Numbered from the stretch's first letter, positions 34,648 to 46,592 are shown. The stretch: 64,000 nt of DNA from Apiosordaria backusii (GCA_030549205.1 JAUKTV010000010.1:124001-188000); one strand, 5' to 3'. The notes: generated by a model from the letters alone, not told the origin. Translations and numbers: made by a program.

Positions 34648-37531
34648 TGTGAAGATGTTTGAATGTTTGGTGTTTGTTTGTAGATGTTTGTAGATGATCA
34701 GTCCGTCTCGGGCCAAATCGTCGTTTTGTGGTATCGATATGTATGTACGTTACAAATGTACAGGCTGATAGCTAGTCGATAGTTGAATGAATGAATGAAC
34801 CACGTCGAGTGAGCAAGTGCAGCTTCCAAAAAGGTAGACTTTGCCAACGAAGCCTGTGGTGAAGCGTGCGTGCAGCGAAGGAGCGAGAGGCGCAGAGAGA
34901 GAGGGTAAAGAGAGGGCGAGAGCAACAGCGGCGGGAGAGCCCACGATATGTCTGGGGACGGCAAATTGCGCCTGGTCCGCCAAGTGATTTGGGCCCGACA
35001 ACAACAAAGGTACGTACCTCGGGCTTCCCCGCAAGAGGACTGGCGCCACGGACGACGTTGCAGTGGTACCTGCAGCAAGTCGCACAGGGATCCCTGTCGC
35101 CGGCCCTCTATCTCTTTTGCTTGGTTGTCTGCCTCTCTCTGTCTCTCACCATTTGCCGCCCGCTGAGGTGCCCTGGCCCGGCTCCCGTTGCCAGGCCGCT
35201 CCATCGACTGACTCCCTCCCTCTCGCGGATAAAATCGTGAGATTGGCGATTCCTCACCCGCCGCTCATCGTCATGGCCATGATGAGCAGCCGCACGGCGT
35301 AAAAGGGCAAGAGATGTTTCAAGCAGGAAATTGCAGGTCTGGCGTACCGATCTCGCTCTGTCAGTGCGAACCCTACCGTATGTACACTACCGTCACGTTG
35401 GCCGCCATCCTAAAAAGGGCATGCTGTGCCAGCGAAGCCGCTTCCTTTTTACCCTGGGCATCTATCTGATCGCACCATCCTGGTCCGTCCAGGTCCTCAG
35501 GGAGACAGCGAACACTGGCCAGCGTCTGTTTCAACCTCATATGCCGGTATTTCACGACGGACTCTTGATTCTCGTCCACAAATGGCCGAAATCAGGATCA
35601 TCAACGAGAGGCAGCGGTAAAGTTTGGACCAATTCAAGGCGGCATAATGGTCGTTAGTGAAATTTGTGCAATTTGCTTTCGCGAAGGGCGGCCCACATTA
35701 GCGCGCATTCTGATTGGTGTGCCTGGCATGACGTGCCAACGGGAAGGTCAAACCGAGACCAACGCTTCCAGCTTTCCCAAAAGCTGCCCGTGCGTTTTCC
35801 TGGGGAAGAGGATCGCTTGTCTTTTTCGCAGCATCTTTCGGCGTTCTTTGCGATGATCCCAGCGAACAGTTGCATGGTCCAAGCGCAGGGAGTTCAAAGA
35901 GTCAAAACTCCAAGGGCCAGGCTCGCGATATTTCCCTCCAGAGGGATGACTATGGATATCCACCCTGACAACCCATGACAAGTGCGTCATTTTATTTTCC
36001 CTTTGGGTTCTTGCGCGGCAGTTGAGGCCCAACAATCTGGCGGCAGTCCGAGAAGGACTGGTGCCATGTGGCATTTCCACAAACCCCGAAGCTGCGGATA
36101 TCTGGTTGCGACGTGGAAGCATTAGAACCGTCAGCTGGAATTAGGTTGCCTTGCATGGCTTGGAATCGGTGACGACACACTCGATCAAACGTTTTTGGAC
36201 TGAGGGGTTTTGTCATGAGTGACGCAATTCTATTCATGATGCGCGATGCGCAGTCCAAACATGACCCCTCATTCTCCAAGGCAACGGGATGGCATTCCAG
36301 CGGCGAGAGCTTCAGGCTCACGGGACCGACTTTTGGGCTTCACGCCATGACCAAGAGGTACACTAGGCATCATGCCCTCGCCAGCCATTTTTCGGGGTCG
36401 CCGTGGCGGAAATGTTGTCGCCGAGCCGTCTTCCAAGTCTTCTCCCTCGCTTTCTATATATTAACTCTTTGTTCAGCTCCGAGTCCCTCACGTCGGACAA
36501 GATATTTCTCTCCTTGCAACATATATTGTTGCTTCTTCGTAAAGCACTTTCTCTCTCTCGTAAGGCTCGGATTTGTGCATAAACGAACATTGGTTTCGGG
36601 TCTCACAACCTGGTGTGTCACCTCGCGGCGTGAGAGATTCTTCTGACTGGGCGGCAAAGGGCAATTCAAGAACGCTTCCAATTGCGACCTGACTGCCTGG
36701 CTAGCCAAGATACCTTATGATCGATGGAGGGCAGAGCCTTTCCCGTGAATGCTTGCCTGTTGCTCAGGCTGAGCTTTTCTAGTAGCTTGGATAAATGAGG
36801 TACCATACCTGGACCTCTGCCATGAAAAGCTGATATATGGCGGTAATGCCAAAGTTGTCCTAAGTAAAGTGATTGGTCCTGTAGCTAAGCAGCAGCGCTG
36901 GTAATGCCGCCGTCAAACAAATATTTGGTGCTAGGATCTGCTCAGGTCATCTGCGGCTTTGTCTTGACCACTTGGCTAGGGATTTGAGCTAGTCTCTTGT
37001 CATTCCATCACCGTTGCCTTTTGACGTACAGCTCAATCTCATGGTAACCAAGTCTTTGAGCTAACTGGTGGTTTTATTTTGTTCGTGCTATCCTTCCGGA
37101 TTCCATAGGAAGGTAAACTACCTATCCAAAGACTACATAACAGATAGAGAGAAAAAAGTCCATGGGAACAACTCACTGCCCGAGTGTTCGTAGACTAAAC
37201 CCAGTTTTCCGGACGCATATAGCTTTATTCATAGAGTCGTTAATAAGCAAGTGTACAGGGCTCGGTGGCTAGACCACCAAGGTGTGATCACTCAACATCC
37301 AGTGTTGCCGCCGAAGTAGCCACTTGATAAAGTGTCTTGTAGGCCACGTCAGAAGTAAAAAGGTGTTGATTGTATACAATTCCAAACATATAAATCTCTT
37401 GAAAGTGTCGTTGCATGGAGTGCTTTTGACATTGCCCTTCACCATCGTTAGAACACCATCCTCAAATTCATTGACAGAACGCCTGCCATTTATCCGTCCT
37501 CGAAAACATAGGTAAACAAACCAACCTCAAA
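34648..37531. other. Intergenic region
   Basis: No supportable gene. Overlapping frames on both strands at 34.7-36.7 kb have no motifs. A short GAAT-type repeat sits near 34785-34800. A TATAAAT element at about 37387 lies roughly 145 bp upstream of the small Cys peptide at 37532. Confidence 0.4.
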
Positions 37532-37669
37532 ATGACGACTGATCAAGTGCCAGCGCCAGTTCCGTCGACAGTTGCCGGCAGCACCAAGTCAAATACGAAC
37601 ACCAAAAAGTGCAGGAGATGTGGGCTGAACTTTGCTGGGGCTGCCGTTACTTGCAGCTGCAATGATTGA
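37532..37669 (+). CDS. Candidate 45-residue Cys-containing peptide
   Basis: The ATG stands in a strong fungal context (CTCAAAATGAC). The first 25 residues are Pro/Ser/Thr/Asn-rich and without a signal peptide. The C-terminal part holds two Cys pairs, CRRC and CSC, separated by about ten residues including GLNFAG. The CxxC...CxC spacing resembles a zinc knuckle or a minimal metallothionein-like metal site, but I cannot match a family. A TATAAAT element about 145 bp upstream supports transcription. Confidence 0.45.
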   Translation: MTTDQVPAPVPSTVAGSTKSNTNTKKCRRCGLNFAGAAVTCSCND

Positions 37670-38134
37670 ACACAGACATGTCTAGATAGTTAGACTCACG
37701 CAGTGACTGCGTTGCGTTTGATACCTAGCATGCTACCCATATCTCACTTGCATTCCATAAAATGTCCCGACATCGGTGATATGATCTAGAGTCTTATTCC
37801 AATGCCAGACCCTCAGAATAACAAGGATAAAGCCCAGAGAACTGTCCCTAACAAGCATCTGGTTCCAACACAAAGAGCCTCCTAGTCCATAAAATCATGC
37901 TCATGCCTCCATCCGCAATCATCACCAGGACCAGAGGCCATAACAATTTTCATTTCATACGTCTCTAACCGACGGGTATATCCCCCATGCATTGTTACCA
38001 GTTCCAAGTCGGAAAAGCATCAAACGCCCATGCCAAAACTTCCAAATGATATCTAAGAACCTCCCAAACGCCTAATCAATGCTGTTAAACTTTCCCCTGC
38101 TTCTTCCCTGTGACCTGTCGTCGCCTGCCGGAGC
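37670..38134. other. Short intergenic region
   Basis: A/T-moderate sequence, probably the 3' UTRs of the Cys peptide (+) and the convergent POP7 gene (-). Nothing else is seen. Confidence 0.4.
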
Positions 38135-38863
38135 TCAAGTGGCCCACCTAACCCCAACCTCGATACAACTGACATGCCTTACCCTGGCCGAGTCCTCCTC
38201 TTCCGCGTCCTCATCTACCATCTCGATGTCGTCCACCGCCTGTACTGTCCTCGTCCTGGCAATGACTATCAGATCTCTTTCTCGCGTAAACGAAGCTCCC
38301 ACTTCAATAGCTTTTTGGATAGCCCTTCCCGTCGCAATCAAAACCACGTCATCCCGCGCATCTGCTATTGGCCCAGTGAGATCGGGCTTGCCGTTCTTCA
38401 CCCCCAGCGCGGCGATTCGTGCGGCGAGAGGCAATCCTTTGGTGGTACCCTGTTGATTGTTCCGAGCACTTTCCAGCGCCTTGCGTACACGCTTGACGAG
38501 GGACATGTGAGAGGCCGAGGAAGACACTTTGATGATCTGTGTGTGATTTGCGCGGGGAGGGGGAAGGTAGCCATCGATATCAGGCGTCGTTTGATTCTGG
38601 AAATTGATGGAGGACGTGGCTGATTTGAGGGTGCGCCGGTGGGGTGGGAGGGGGAGGGGGCGTTTGCGGATTCGGGCGCCTGTGTAGATACAATCAGTAT
38701 TAGCAAAGTAGATGCTTGTGTTGCGCTCGCGCCGCGCGACAGCGCACACAGATAGTGCCGGTGAGGGCAACGAACCATCTGGAATAGGTGGGAGCTTGGC
38801 CTCTGGTTTGTTTGACAGTGGCTTTTGTGCGCCCACTGGCGGTTGTGTCGTCGATGAGGTCAT
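38135..38863 (-). CDS. POP7: RNase P/MRP subunit Pop7 (Rpp20), Alba fold
   Basis: Exons 38863-38776 and 38679-38135 encode about 210 residues. The Pop7 features are in order: a Pro-rich N terminus, KLPPIPDG, the basic RIRKRPLPLPP block, then the Alba core IIKVSSSASHMSLVKRVRKA, DDVVLIATGRAIQKAIEVG, and the end SCIEVGVRWAT. Pop7 pairs with Pop6 to bind the RNA of RNase P and MRP for tRNA and rRNA processing in the nucleus. The 96-nt intron is a multiple of three and has no stop, so retention would only insert 32 residues. An insertion of about 20 residues rich in Gly/Asn/Lys splits the core relative to yeast. The gene is divergent from RAV2. Confidence 0.85.
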   Translation of the reverse strand: MTSSTTQPPVGAQKPLSNKPEAKLPPIPDGSLPSPALSVCAVARRERNTSIYFANTDCIYTGARIRKRPLPLPPHRRTLKSATSSINFQNQTTPDIDGYLPPPRANHTQIIKVSSSASHMSLVKRVRKALESARNNQQGTTKGLPLAARIAALGVKNGKPDLTGPIADARDDVVLIATGRAIQKAIEVGASFTRERDLIVIARTRTVQAVDDIEMVDEDAEEEDSARVRHVSCIEVGVRWAT

Positions 38864-39468
38864 GTTTATGGTGACGGAGGAGATGGTATGTCGCGAGGCG
38901 TTCTGTTGTCGCAAAGCGAGATAGCTGCTTGGGACAAACGTGAGGCTTGGTTGGAGCGGTTCCACGTTGCGCCTGTGGATGCGAAAGATGCAGCAAGAGT
39001 ATCTCTGGATCGCGAACCTTTGGATCCTCTAATGAAAAGCCCTTCAGAGTTCCTTTGTTTGCTTCCGCCGTATATGTGAAGTAGACGCTGGCTTGGGTGG
39101 TGGGGGGGGGGTGAGTCGGTCAAAGGTCGGTGCCGTTGAATGGAGTCAAAAGTTCGTTGAAAGCCGTTGGTGGGGCCGTCAACCCCAGAACTGGGCGAGC
39201 CAAGACATTGAAGTGCCCCACTAGAGCTTTGACCGCCTGCCGCTTTTGTACACTGACATGGAGCTCCCCGCCAACATTGCGACAGCGTCTCAGATAACAG
39301 CGTCATGCCACTTCGTCTTTCAACGTTATTGTTTTCTATTGTCAGCATATCATTTCCAGGCACACCGTCACCGTCGCTGACCGTCACCACACAACCGGTT
39401 AGCTTCAACCAAGTTATGGATGCCTACACCACGAACCCAACACCACGATAGCCCGGGACGCGTCAACC
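38864..39468. other. Divergent promoter region, POP7/RAV2
   Basis: These 605 bp separate two divergent start codons and must hold both promoters. No gene is seen in them. A run of nine or so G residues occurs near 39105. Confidence 0.45.
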
Positions 39469-40664
39469 ATGTCTGTCGAAATCTGGCCTCCCATTGCGCC
39501 AGAAGCACTTAAAGCTGCCGTCAAGGAATCTGAAGTATGTCGTGTCTCTCTAGGTTCAAGCACAATGGATGGGGCGCTCCTAGAATCTTGGGTCGTGATT
39601 GGACCTTCGCTTACACAACCGCAAACACAGGAACGTGAACTGGACTGGCTCGTTCAAGATCTCCACGAAACTCTCACCAACCTCAAACATGGCCTTGAAG
39701 ATTGCTATGCGCTCCTTGCGCCCATCGACCCCGGGTCCACTCTTGTGCTGAGTACCCCTCGAAATGAAATAGTAAAGGGCACCATCACCCGCGTTGGGAC
39801 GCGCATCGTCAAAGGGGTCCGTTGTCCCCCTTTTCTGTCTCGTTGTGCATTCGCTAACGTCATCCTTGCCAGACCATCCATCTTCGTCTGCGCACTCTTC
39901 CCCAACAAACCATAAGCATCAACCCCGACCACCCCATTCATCTCGCTCCTCTTACAACCCTCCATACCTTGCTTACGCACTCGATCGATCTGCTTAACCT
40001 GACGCTCAGCTACTCGTATCCCACCGAGTCTTCCCCGATCTTGGACAAGAATACATCTTCGCCACAATTCCTTTCGGCCCAGCTGCGCCTCCTCTCCCAG
40101 TCCTTCACGGAGTCCCTCGCCATTCTGAAGGGACCGCCTTTGCCCAACTCAGATCCCTCGTGGACGTCCCGCTCGGCTGCTCCCTCTCACTTCATCCCGC
40201 CGTTGACCATCCCCTCCAATAATTCCCACAGCCAGTCTTCCCACCCTTCGCTATCCTTCCATCTTACCATCCAAGACTCGAGCCTAGTCCTCTGGCTCCG
40301 AACCCTCGAGCCCGCACACGCTCCTGTTCATTTCAGCACCAAGCTAGCCCTCGCCATTGGCACCGCCCGCCGGCTCGAACACGACGAAGCCGACCGCGTT
40401 TTTAGGTACTGCTGCACAGGCGGTGACTCTCCCGGCGACCCGCACGTCCACAACAGCAACCACGATCCAAACATTCCTCTGGCGCCGGTGCTATCAGGCA
40501 CCCGGAGAAAAGAAGTTGAGGTGTACGTGAGGGAAAAGGTCAGAGTCGAAAGCGCAGATCCCAGTCTGATGAGTCTGACTGCTAAGCTAACAGCGTTGAC
40601 GCACACGCTGAGCTTGGCGAGGAGGAATTTGGCGGCTGTCATGGGGGAGGAGATGGAGGATTAG
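39469..40664 (+). CDS. RAV2: RAVE complex subunit Rav2/Rogdi (V-ATPase assembly)
   Basis: Exons 39469-39534, 39631-39816 and 39873-40664 encode about 347 residues. Hallmarks of the Rogdi/Rav2 family are ELDWLVQDLHETLTNLKHGL near residue 24, the block STPRNEIVKGTITRVGTRIV, and TIHLRLRTLPQQT immediately after the second splice junction. The C-terminal helix (LTALTHTLSLARRNLAAVM) is the coiled-coil end. Rav2 works with Rav1 and Skp1 to reassemble V1 and V0 sectors of the vacuolar ATPase. The first intron is 96 nt, in frame and without a stop. Confidence 0.87.
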
Positions 40665-41085
40665 GCATCGTCTTACCCTCGGAGTCATCGTGGGTCGAGC
40701 GTCACGGGAGGTGGCCGCTAGTATACGGCCATACCTCTTGGGCTGGATGGGGTGAGGGAGGAGGTTAATGACGGCGGTGATGGCAGTGTAGGGGTTGGAC
40801 TTGTTGATCAGACGGAAGGAGGACGTTGTTGTTCGCATTGGCTGGAGTTGGATCGGACATATTACACAAGAGGGTTCATGTGCTGCCTTAGGCATTCTCA
40901 CACTTGAATTACACATGGCGCAAAGCATAGGGGGTATTGGGTAGGTTCATTGTTTGGTTTCAGTTGGTTTATAATTAGCAAGTTTATCATGCCTGGCTAG
41001 TTACAGGTACAAGTCAAACTAAAAAAAGATGTCTTGATTGACCGTTGGCGCCCAAACTATCGCCTTGTAAATCAATTGTCGTCGT
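40665..41085. other. Convergent 3' region, RAV2/NIPSNAP
   Basis: 3' UTR sequence of RAV2 (+) and the NIPSNAP gene (-). No other feature is seen. Confidence 0.5.
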
Positions 41086-42276
41086 TTAGGCCACAGGAGA
41101 CCAAGGCATCGGCACCAAAATCCTGCTCTTCATCTCTTGGATCAGGGGTACCGTCTTGTGCACCGTCTCGGCCCAGCCTTCCTGACTCCAGCTCTTCTCG
41201 CGGCGGATCTTGCGCTCCTCGAGATCGGCAAACTGCCACAGGTGGTGCACCGTGTTGAGGTCGCCAATCTGGACGAACCAAGCTCCCACTCCCTCCATCA
41301 CCTCGCGTCTGGCCTTGAGTCCGCGCCGCCAGTGTGTCTCCCACTCGAGGAGGTTGCCGGGGTGCAGCGTGTAGGACCGCAGCTCAAAGACACCGCCGAG
41401 CTGTCTGGGGGGAGCCGTCGGCCAGAAGGAAAACTCTTGCATGAGAGAGGATCGCTTGCTGCGAATCAGGCCGCGGAGCTTCTTCTCAAAGGCTGGGTAG
41501 TCGGGGTGGTGGGAAATGGCGTTCAAGGAGGCGTGATAGCCTTGATAGCGTTGATATTCCCAGATGTGTACTGTGAAAGAAGGGGGGGGAAAAGTTAGCT
41601 ATACATGGCCAATGTCAAAACAGGGACCTGGATTCCAGACAGAAAACATACCAAAGGTATCACAATCGCCCACTTCTGTCCGCCAACTGCCCACCAGATG
41701 AACCTTATTATCCGGCATGCTGGCCATGCGGGGATACCACTTGCCCACCAGCTCGACATACTCGTCGACATCCTTGGGCTTGACCTCGTGGAAGACAATC
41801 GAGTGCACATATTTGCCGCGCGCAAGCACCTGGCTGAAGCTGGCCTCGATCTGCGCGTCCATCTCGCGGCCCTCCTTTGTGCCGTAAATCAAATTCGTCA
41901 GGGGACCCGCCTTGCGAGGGGGCTCGTGCTCGGCCGCGTTGGCAGAGGTTCCTGTGGTGGTGCTCGACCCCGTGCTTAGCTTTCCAAGGCCCAGGGCCGT
42001 GGCAGAAGAGGATGGAGAAGAGGTTGAGGATGATGATGAAGAAGAAGAAGAAGAGGCGAACGCACTGGCTTCCCGCTGCTTCTGCGCCTCCGCAAGCTTT
42101 GCCCGGAACTCCTTCTGCTTCTTGTTGAATGCTTCTTGCTGCTCTGGCTCAATGTCCCCTAGGGAGGGGGTGCGTTTTGACGAGAGGGCGAGCGAGGTCG
42201 CAAAGGCTCTGGTGGTTGCCGGCCGGACAATGACACCGCCGGCCGCGGCGCGACGAGCCAATTGTCTAGATAGCAT
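41086..42276 (-). CDS. NIPSNAP-domain mitochondrial protein
   Basis: Exons 42276-41652 and 41570-41086 (81-nt intron, GTATGT/CAG) encode about 369 residues. The N terminus is Arg/Ala-rich without acidic residues up to about 40, typical of a mitochondrial presequence. A poly-Ser tract follows near 75-95. Two NIPSNAP-type ferredoxin-fold repeats follow: the first around GKYVHSIVFHEVKPKDVDEY and HLVGSWRTEVGDCDTF, the second around FELRSYTLHPGNLLEWE. In animals NIPSNAP1/2 mark damaged mitochondria; in fungi the role is not defined. Length and layout are normal for fungal members. Confidence 0.85.
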
Positions 42277-43418
42277 GGTTTCGGTGGTTTGTTGATGTGG
42301 TGCGGCGCGTGTTTACTCTGTAGTCAATCCCCCAAAGTGAGGGGAACTGTCTCGCAAGAGGCAACGAGTCAGATGATATTCGCTCACCGGAACGATCAGC
42401 TTTCAAGAAGTTTCAATTGCGCGCTAGAAATAGCAAACAAAGAAATCGATCGAGTGCTGGAGGTGAAATCGTTCGATAAGTGGTGCCGAATGGGACGTCT
42501 CGGAGAGTCGAAACGCAAGAGCAGCAACGAAACAGATGTAACAGCAGAAGAAGGACGGGTGTTTGCCGGGTGAGCTTGTGGTGCGTGTCTGCAGAGCGGC
42601 CGAGATGGCAGCAACGGGGAAGCACAGGAAGCAAAGTGGCAGTGGCAGGCACGGCACAACCTGGGCGAAAGCAGTTGGAGAGGGAAAGGGGAAGGAGAGC
42701 AATCAAGAGGATGGTAGTAAAGGAGGGGGAAGACGAAGGGTAATTGGACAGAGGAGGCCGGGTGCTACGATACGCACAGCTGTTTCCCCCGCACTTTGGA
42801 CTTTGTATAGCTGTAGTTTTGGTGATGGTTGTGGTGAGGGGAGGTTAAGGTGAGCTTCCAGGTTCAAGACAGGTGTTTTCCTTTTCAGGTGAACTCAAGC
42901 AACGTCAGCTGGTCCCCTGCCTGAGCTTCGGTGGCTCTCCATCTTCTCCATCTTCATGCAGCGAACATCAGCCCAGTCCCGTCGCCCGGCCAGGGTCCGT
43001 CGCAAGCCCGGGCCTTGATGCCCGTTGCTCGTCTCGGGGGGGTGGTGAGGTGCGGGGATTATGATGTCACGCGCCTGGACTCGCCTAGCTCCATTTTCCA
43101 GGTCACAGCGGTCCAGCCCAGGCGGGGCTGTGAAGATGGCGGAGAATCATTTCCACGGACTCCCGTTTTGGCTGAAGCTAGGTTGAGTGGAGAAATTGAG
43201 GTGAGAGCTTGGGCCACCTCAGGTCAGCAGCTTGCCTGGTTGAAAATATTCAAGCCTCGAAATCCAGGCACCCATCTTCGGCAACACCAGTGGTTGGCAG
43301 CTTTTCGGAAGCCGGAAGCAACGGTGAAAAACGCTCGTTTCCTTACCACCCCGACAACCCCCATCAACAACGTCACCCAAACCCAGTCCATCTTCTAATT
43401 CAGAAGATAACCGTCACC
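42277..43418. other. Divergent region, NIPSNAP/ATP18
   Basis: Two mitochondrial-protein genes diverge from this 1.1-kb region. Frames inside it are short and lack motifs, so I call none. Confidence 0.45.
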
Positions 43419-43825
43419 ATGTCTTGGCTCGGAGTTACCCCCTTCAAGAAGTTCCCGGCGCCCGTGTGTACGTTCCTCCCCCAATTGGGCCCCTCCCATC
43501 ATCGTGTGCGCTGACTGACGATTGAATGACCACAGTGCGTCCCATGGCCCCCTTCCTCGCTGCTGGTATGTCATCGACTCGGCTATAAGTCCACGACACC
43601 TCCCTCGCATCCTACTCGATAGCTAACTCGACTCTCCCCAGCGTTGGTCGTTGCCTATGGCGTCAACTCAGCTCAGACTGCCTTGATGAACTGTATGCCC
43701 CTCCGTCCCTCGTCGACTCTCTTCCGCCCTGGATACCTCCAGTCCCCATGTGCTAACCACGAAACCCCACAGCCGCCGAGTTCAAGAACGACCCCCGCAA
43801 CCCCAACGCCAAGGTTTCTCACTAA
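43419..43825 (+). CDS. ATP18: Mitochondrial ATP synthase subunit j (Atp18)
   Basis: Four small exons, 43419-43467, 43536-43565, 43642-43692 and 43773-43825, encode 60 residues. The spliced protein carries the family signature KKFPAPV-LRPMAPF, one membrane segment (LVVAYGVNSAQTAL) and the conserved tail EFKNDPRNPNAKVSH. Subunit j lies in the Fo sector in the inner membrane near the dimer interface. All introns are 68-80 nt with GTATGT/GTACGT donors. The gene is easily missed by ORF finding because no exon exceeds 53 nt. Confidence 0.9.
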
Positions 43826-44755
43826 ACAGATGACGCCTTTGGTGATGGTTGTTGGAATACAAGAGACGAGAGCGATGCGGCAAATTTCATTGACCCACGA
43901 TTCTGAATCCCCCTGAACGCGAGTTCCCCCGAGGTCATTTGCGCCAGTGTATATGTATCATAGCAGGCAGCCGACGTCAATTGAGCTGTCTCGACGGTTT
44001 CGATGTGTTCCGCTTCTTTTGTGTCAGGATGTGGTAGAGTCAGGGGAATATGGGAGTGATAAGATCGGACCAACAGCTTTCCACTGGGTTTCTGTGTGGT
44101 ACCATTTAAATGCGTGATGCTTGGTTTCTAAAGCCTGGTTTTATACCAGAAGCTCTGAAGCCAGGATTTGTTGTGAGGCCGGGGGATTGCTTGAAGACGC
44201 AAGTCGACGGCATTTGCCAGCTACTCGCTGTTCGCAGTGGGTTTGTTGACAACATCACCATTCTCCCGTTGGTATGGATGTTTTCGCTCTGGCATAGATG
44301 AAATTTTTACCCGTTGCTGGGCGCCCGCGTTGAGAGCACGTTTTGCTGCTTTTCGATACGTTGGGAATCAGTAGAGGTTACATGTCTTTTGGTCTTCATT
44401 GTAGTTGATATGCCATCCGAAAAATAAATACTATGCCCCGTTCAGGGAATTATACAGTCCCTCTGGAATCCCATATCATTGCCCCTGCTCACTCAATTGC
44501 TCCTGGTGATTTGCCTCCAGTGGGCCCTATCTTATCGTGATTTCTAAGCCCTGAGCTCGAACCGCAACCTGGAAGTCTGGCCGCATGTGTCATGCCGAGC
44601 CAATCCCGCTGGTCCTTCGAGACGACTTTCTCATGTTGTATTTTCACACTTTCAGGTTTGTCGCCAACAGGTCGCACGCTCGAGTCCATTCAATTCAAGT
44701 TGTGCGATTTTTCAGCGTTGGCCAGAGAAATCTCTTCTGCAGCAGCAGCAGCAAC
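43826..44755. other. Intergenic region
   Basis: 3' UTR of ATP18 and promoter of the serine hydrolase gene. Nothing else is seen. Confidence 0.45.
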
Positions 44756-45744
44756 ATGGGCGATACACAAAGCGGCACCCAGACTCCCGTCTCTGGGGCT
44801 TCCACACCAATACCCAGGGGCAAGGCCGCCAACAACAAGCCGCCAAAGAGGGTGGTCAAGATTTTGATGCTTCATGGTAGGTTTTTCTTTCATTTCATCC
44901 GTCGCTGTTTATTTTCGCTTCACATTCATGCTTTGTGACCTCAATTACCCCTCATTCCACCTCTCACTCTCATTCTCATGATTTAGCCCTCAGCTTACTG
45001 ATACTGCTACAAAAAAAAGGCTACACTCAATCCGGCCCCCTCTTCCGCGCCAAAACCCGCGCCGTGGAAAAGCTCCTCGCCAAAGCTTTGGCTCCCCGGA
45101 ATCTCGTCCCTTCTCTCATCTACCCCACCGCCCCCAACCGGCTCTACCCCCGCGACATCCCGGACTATCAGCCGTCTTCCGACAACGAGGGCAAAGAAGA
45201 CGAAGAGATCGACGCGTGGGCTTGGTTCCGCAAGGATGAAGCAACAGGGTCCTACCGTCTTGTTCAGCAGGGTATGACACAGCTTGCCTCTGCTATCGAG
45301 GAAGCTGGGGGTGAGATTGAAGGCGTGATTGGGTTCAGCCAGGGGGGTTGTGTAGCTTCTATCCTTGCTGCTTCGTTGGAAGGGTTCAGGCAACCAGCGG
45401 AAGAGCACAGGAAGTGGGTGGAGAGGATACGGGCGGCAAACGGGGGGAAGCAGCTCAAGTTTTGGGTGTCGTACTCTGGGTTCTGGGCTGTGGATCAGGG
45501 TCTGAGCGGGTGGCTCTATGAGCCAAAGGTGCAAACGCCCAGTTTGCATTACTTTGGTGGGTTGGATACGGTGGTGGATGAGAGCAGAAGTCAGGGCTTG
45601 GTGGAGAGGTCTGAGGGGGCAGTAAAGGTGGTTCACCCCGGGGGCCATTATGTGCCAGTGAGCAAGGAGTGGGTGATGCCTTTGGCGGGGTTTGTGTTGA
45701 AGTACTTGGAGGAGCCCAAGGCAGAGGAAGGGGAGAAGTTGTGA
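44756..45744 (+). CDS. FSH-family serine hydrolase (alpha/beta hydrolase)
   Basis: Exons 44756-44876 and 45020-45744 encode about 281 residues. After a polar N terminus the fold starts with KILMLHGYTQSG, split by the intron exactly at the Gly codon. The catalytic triad is visible: Ser147 in GFSQGG, Asp223 in FGGLDTVV (Asp227 follows close by), and His250 in HPGGHYVP. This is the Fsh1-3/OVCA2 family of small cytosolic serine hydrolases; substrates are largely unknown. The 143-nt intron is the longest in the window and ends in an unusual A-run acceptor (eight A then G). Confidence 0.87.
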
Positions 45745-45874
45745 GTGTGAAGGGTATCAGTCACTTGAGCCAAGCGCTTGGTGGGATAGACCAATAGTAG
45801 ACAATAGACCGTCGCGACGTTCAATTTGCTATCTTACACTGCCAGTACAACCTGCTAGATATTGCCCAAACTAC

Positions 45875-46592
45875 CTAAATATTATGCACTTTTTCCGTTG
45901 CAGACTCGGGCGGAATCTCACCCATATAAGATCCTTCATCAGGCACACTCTCGGGCTTCTCATAATATGACGCCTTGTACCTACTGCCTCTTCTGCTGCC
46001 TTTAGGGGGCAACTCTCTCTTGTCCTCCTCGTCCAGTCCCAGGTTGGCCTTGACTGCCAATCGCCCCTGTTCCGAAACCTCGCCTCGGTGAATCGGCTCG
46101 ATGTGCTTCCCACTGAGTGCTTCTTCGGGAGGGAGCAAGTCAGGCCTGTCCTCTCGGAGCGTGACCCGTTCAAGTTCGACCGGATCTTTGCCCCACCCCT
46201 TCACTATCTCCTCATCAATCCCTCCCGGATTGTGCTGGTAGATGTGAGCTGTCTTATCTTCCGGACCGCCGTGACCCTCATACGCCCGGCCATGGAGCCA
46301 ACTTTTGCCTGGTCAGTCCCTTGGCTCGTTTTGCGCTGCGTCGGGTAGTGATGGCATACTGTCCCTTGTCATCTCTATCTCCTCCCTCATCACCCGGGAT
46401 CCGACGGTTGTAGCTCTTGCTCGTGACCAAGTCCTCATCCCCGGCCTTGACGGTCGAGCCGGGAAATTTAGCCGACGTGTCAGTGACACCAGTGTCATCG
46501 AGCCCCTGTTTATGGCTTCCGGTCTTGGCCTGATACGTGTTCAGATCTCGCTCGGCATCGCGGGCGATCTTGGTCAAGTCGGGTTCGGACAT
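45875..46592 (-). CDS. Hydrophilic hypothetical protein, fungal family
   Basis: Exons 46592-46360 and 46301-45875 give about 219 residues if the acceptor at 46303-46302 (GCAAAAG) is used. The protein is highly charged, with no membrane or signal segment. It includes KFPGSTVKAGDEDLV, YNRRIPGDEGGDRDD and, after the junction, YEGHGGPEDKTAHIYQHNPGG, a pattern I associate with small uncharacterised ascomycete proteins. A second possible acceptor seven bases upstream (CAG at 46311-46309) would shift the frame and stop after about a dozen codons. The gene converges on the serine hydrolase 130 bp away. Function is unknown. Confidence 0.62.

Noticed and set aside
36215..36646. 143-codon plus-strand frame with an ATG
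   Set aside because: Amino-acid composition is random-like, with no signal peptide at the start, no family motif and no promoter element.
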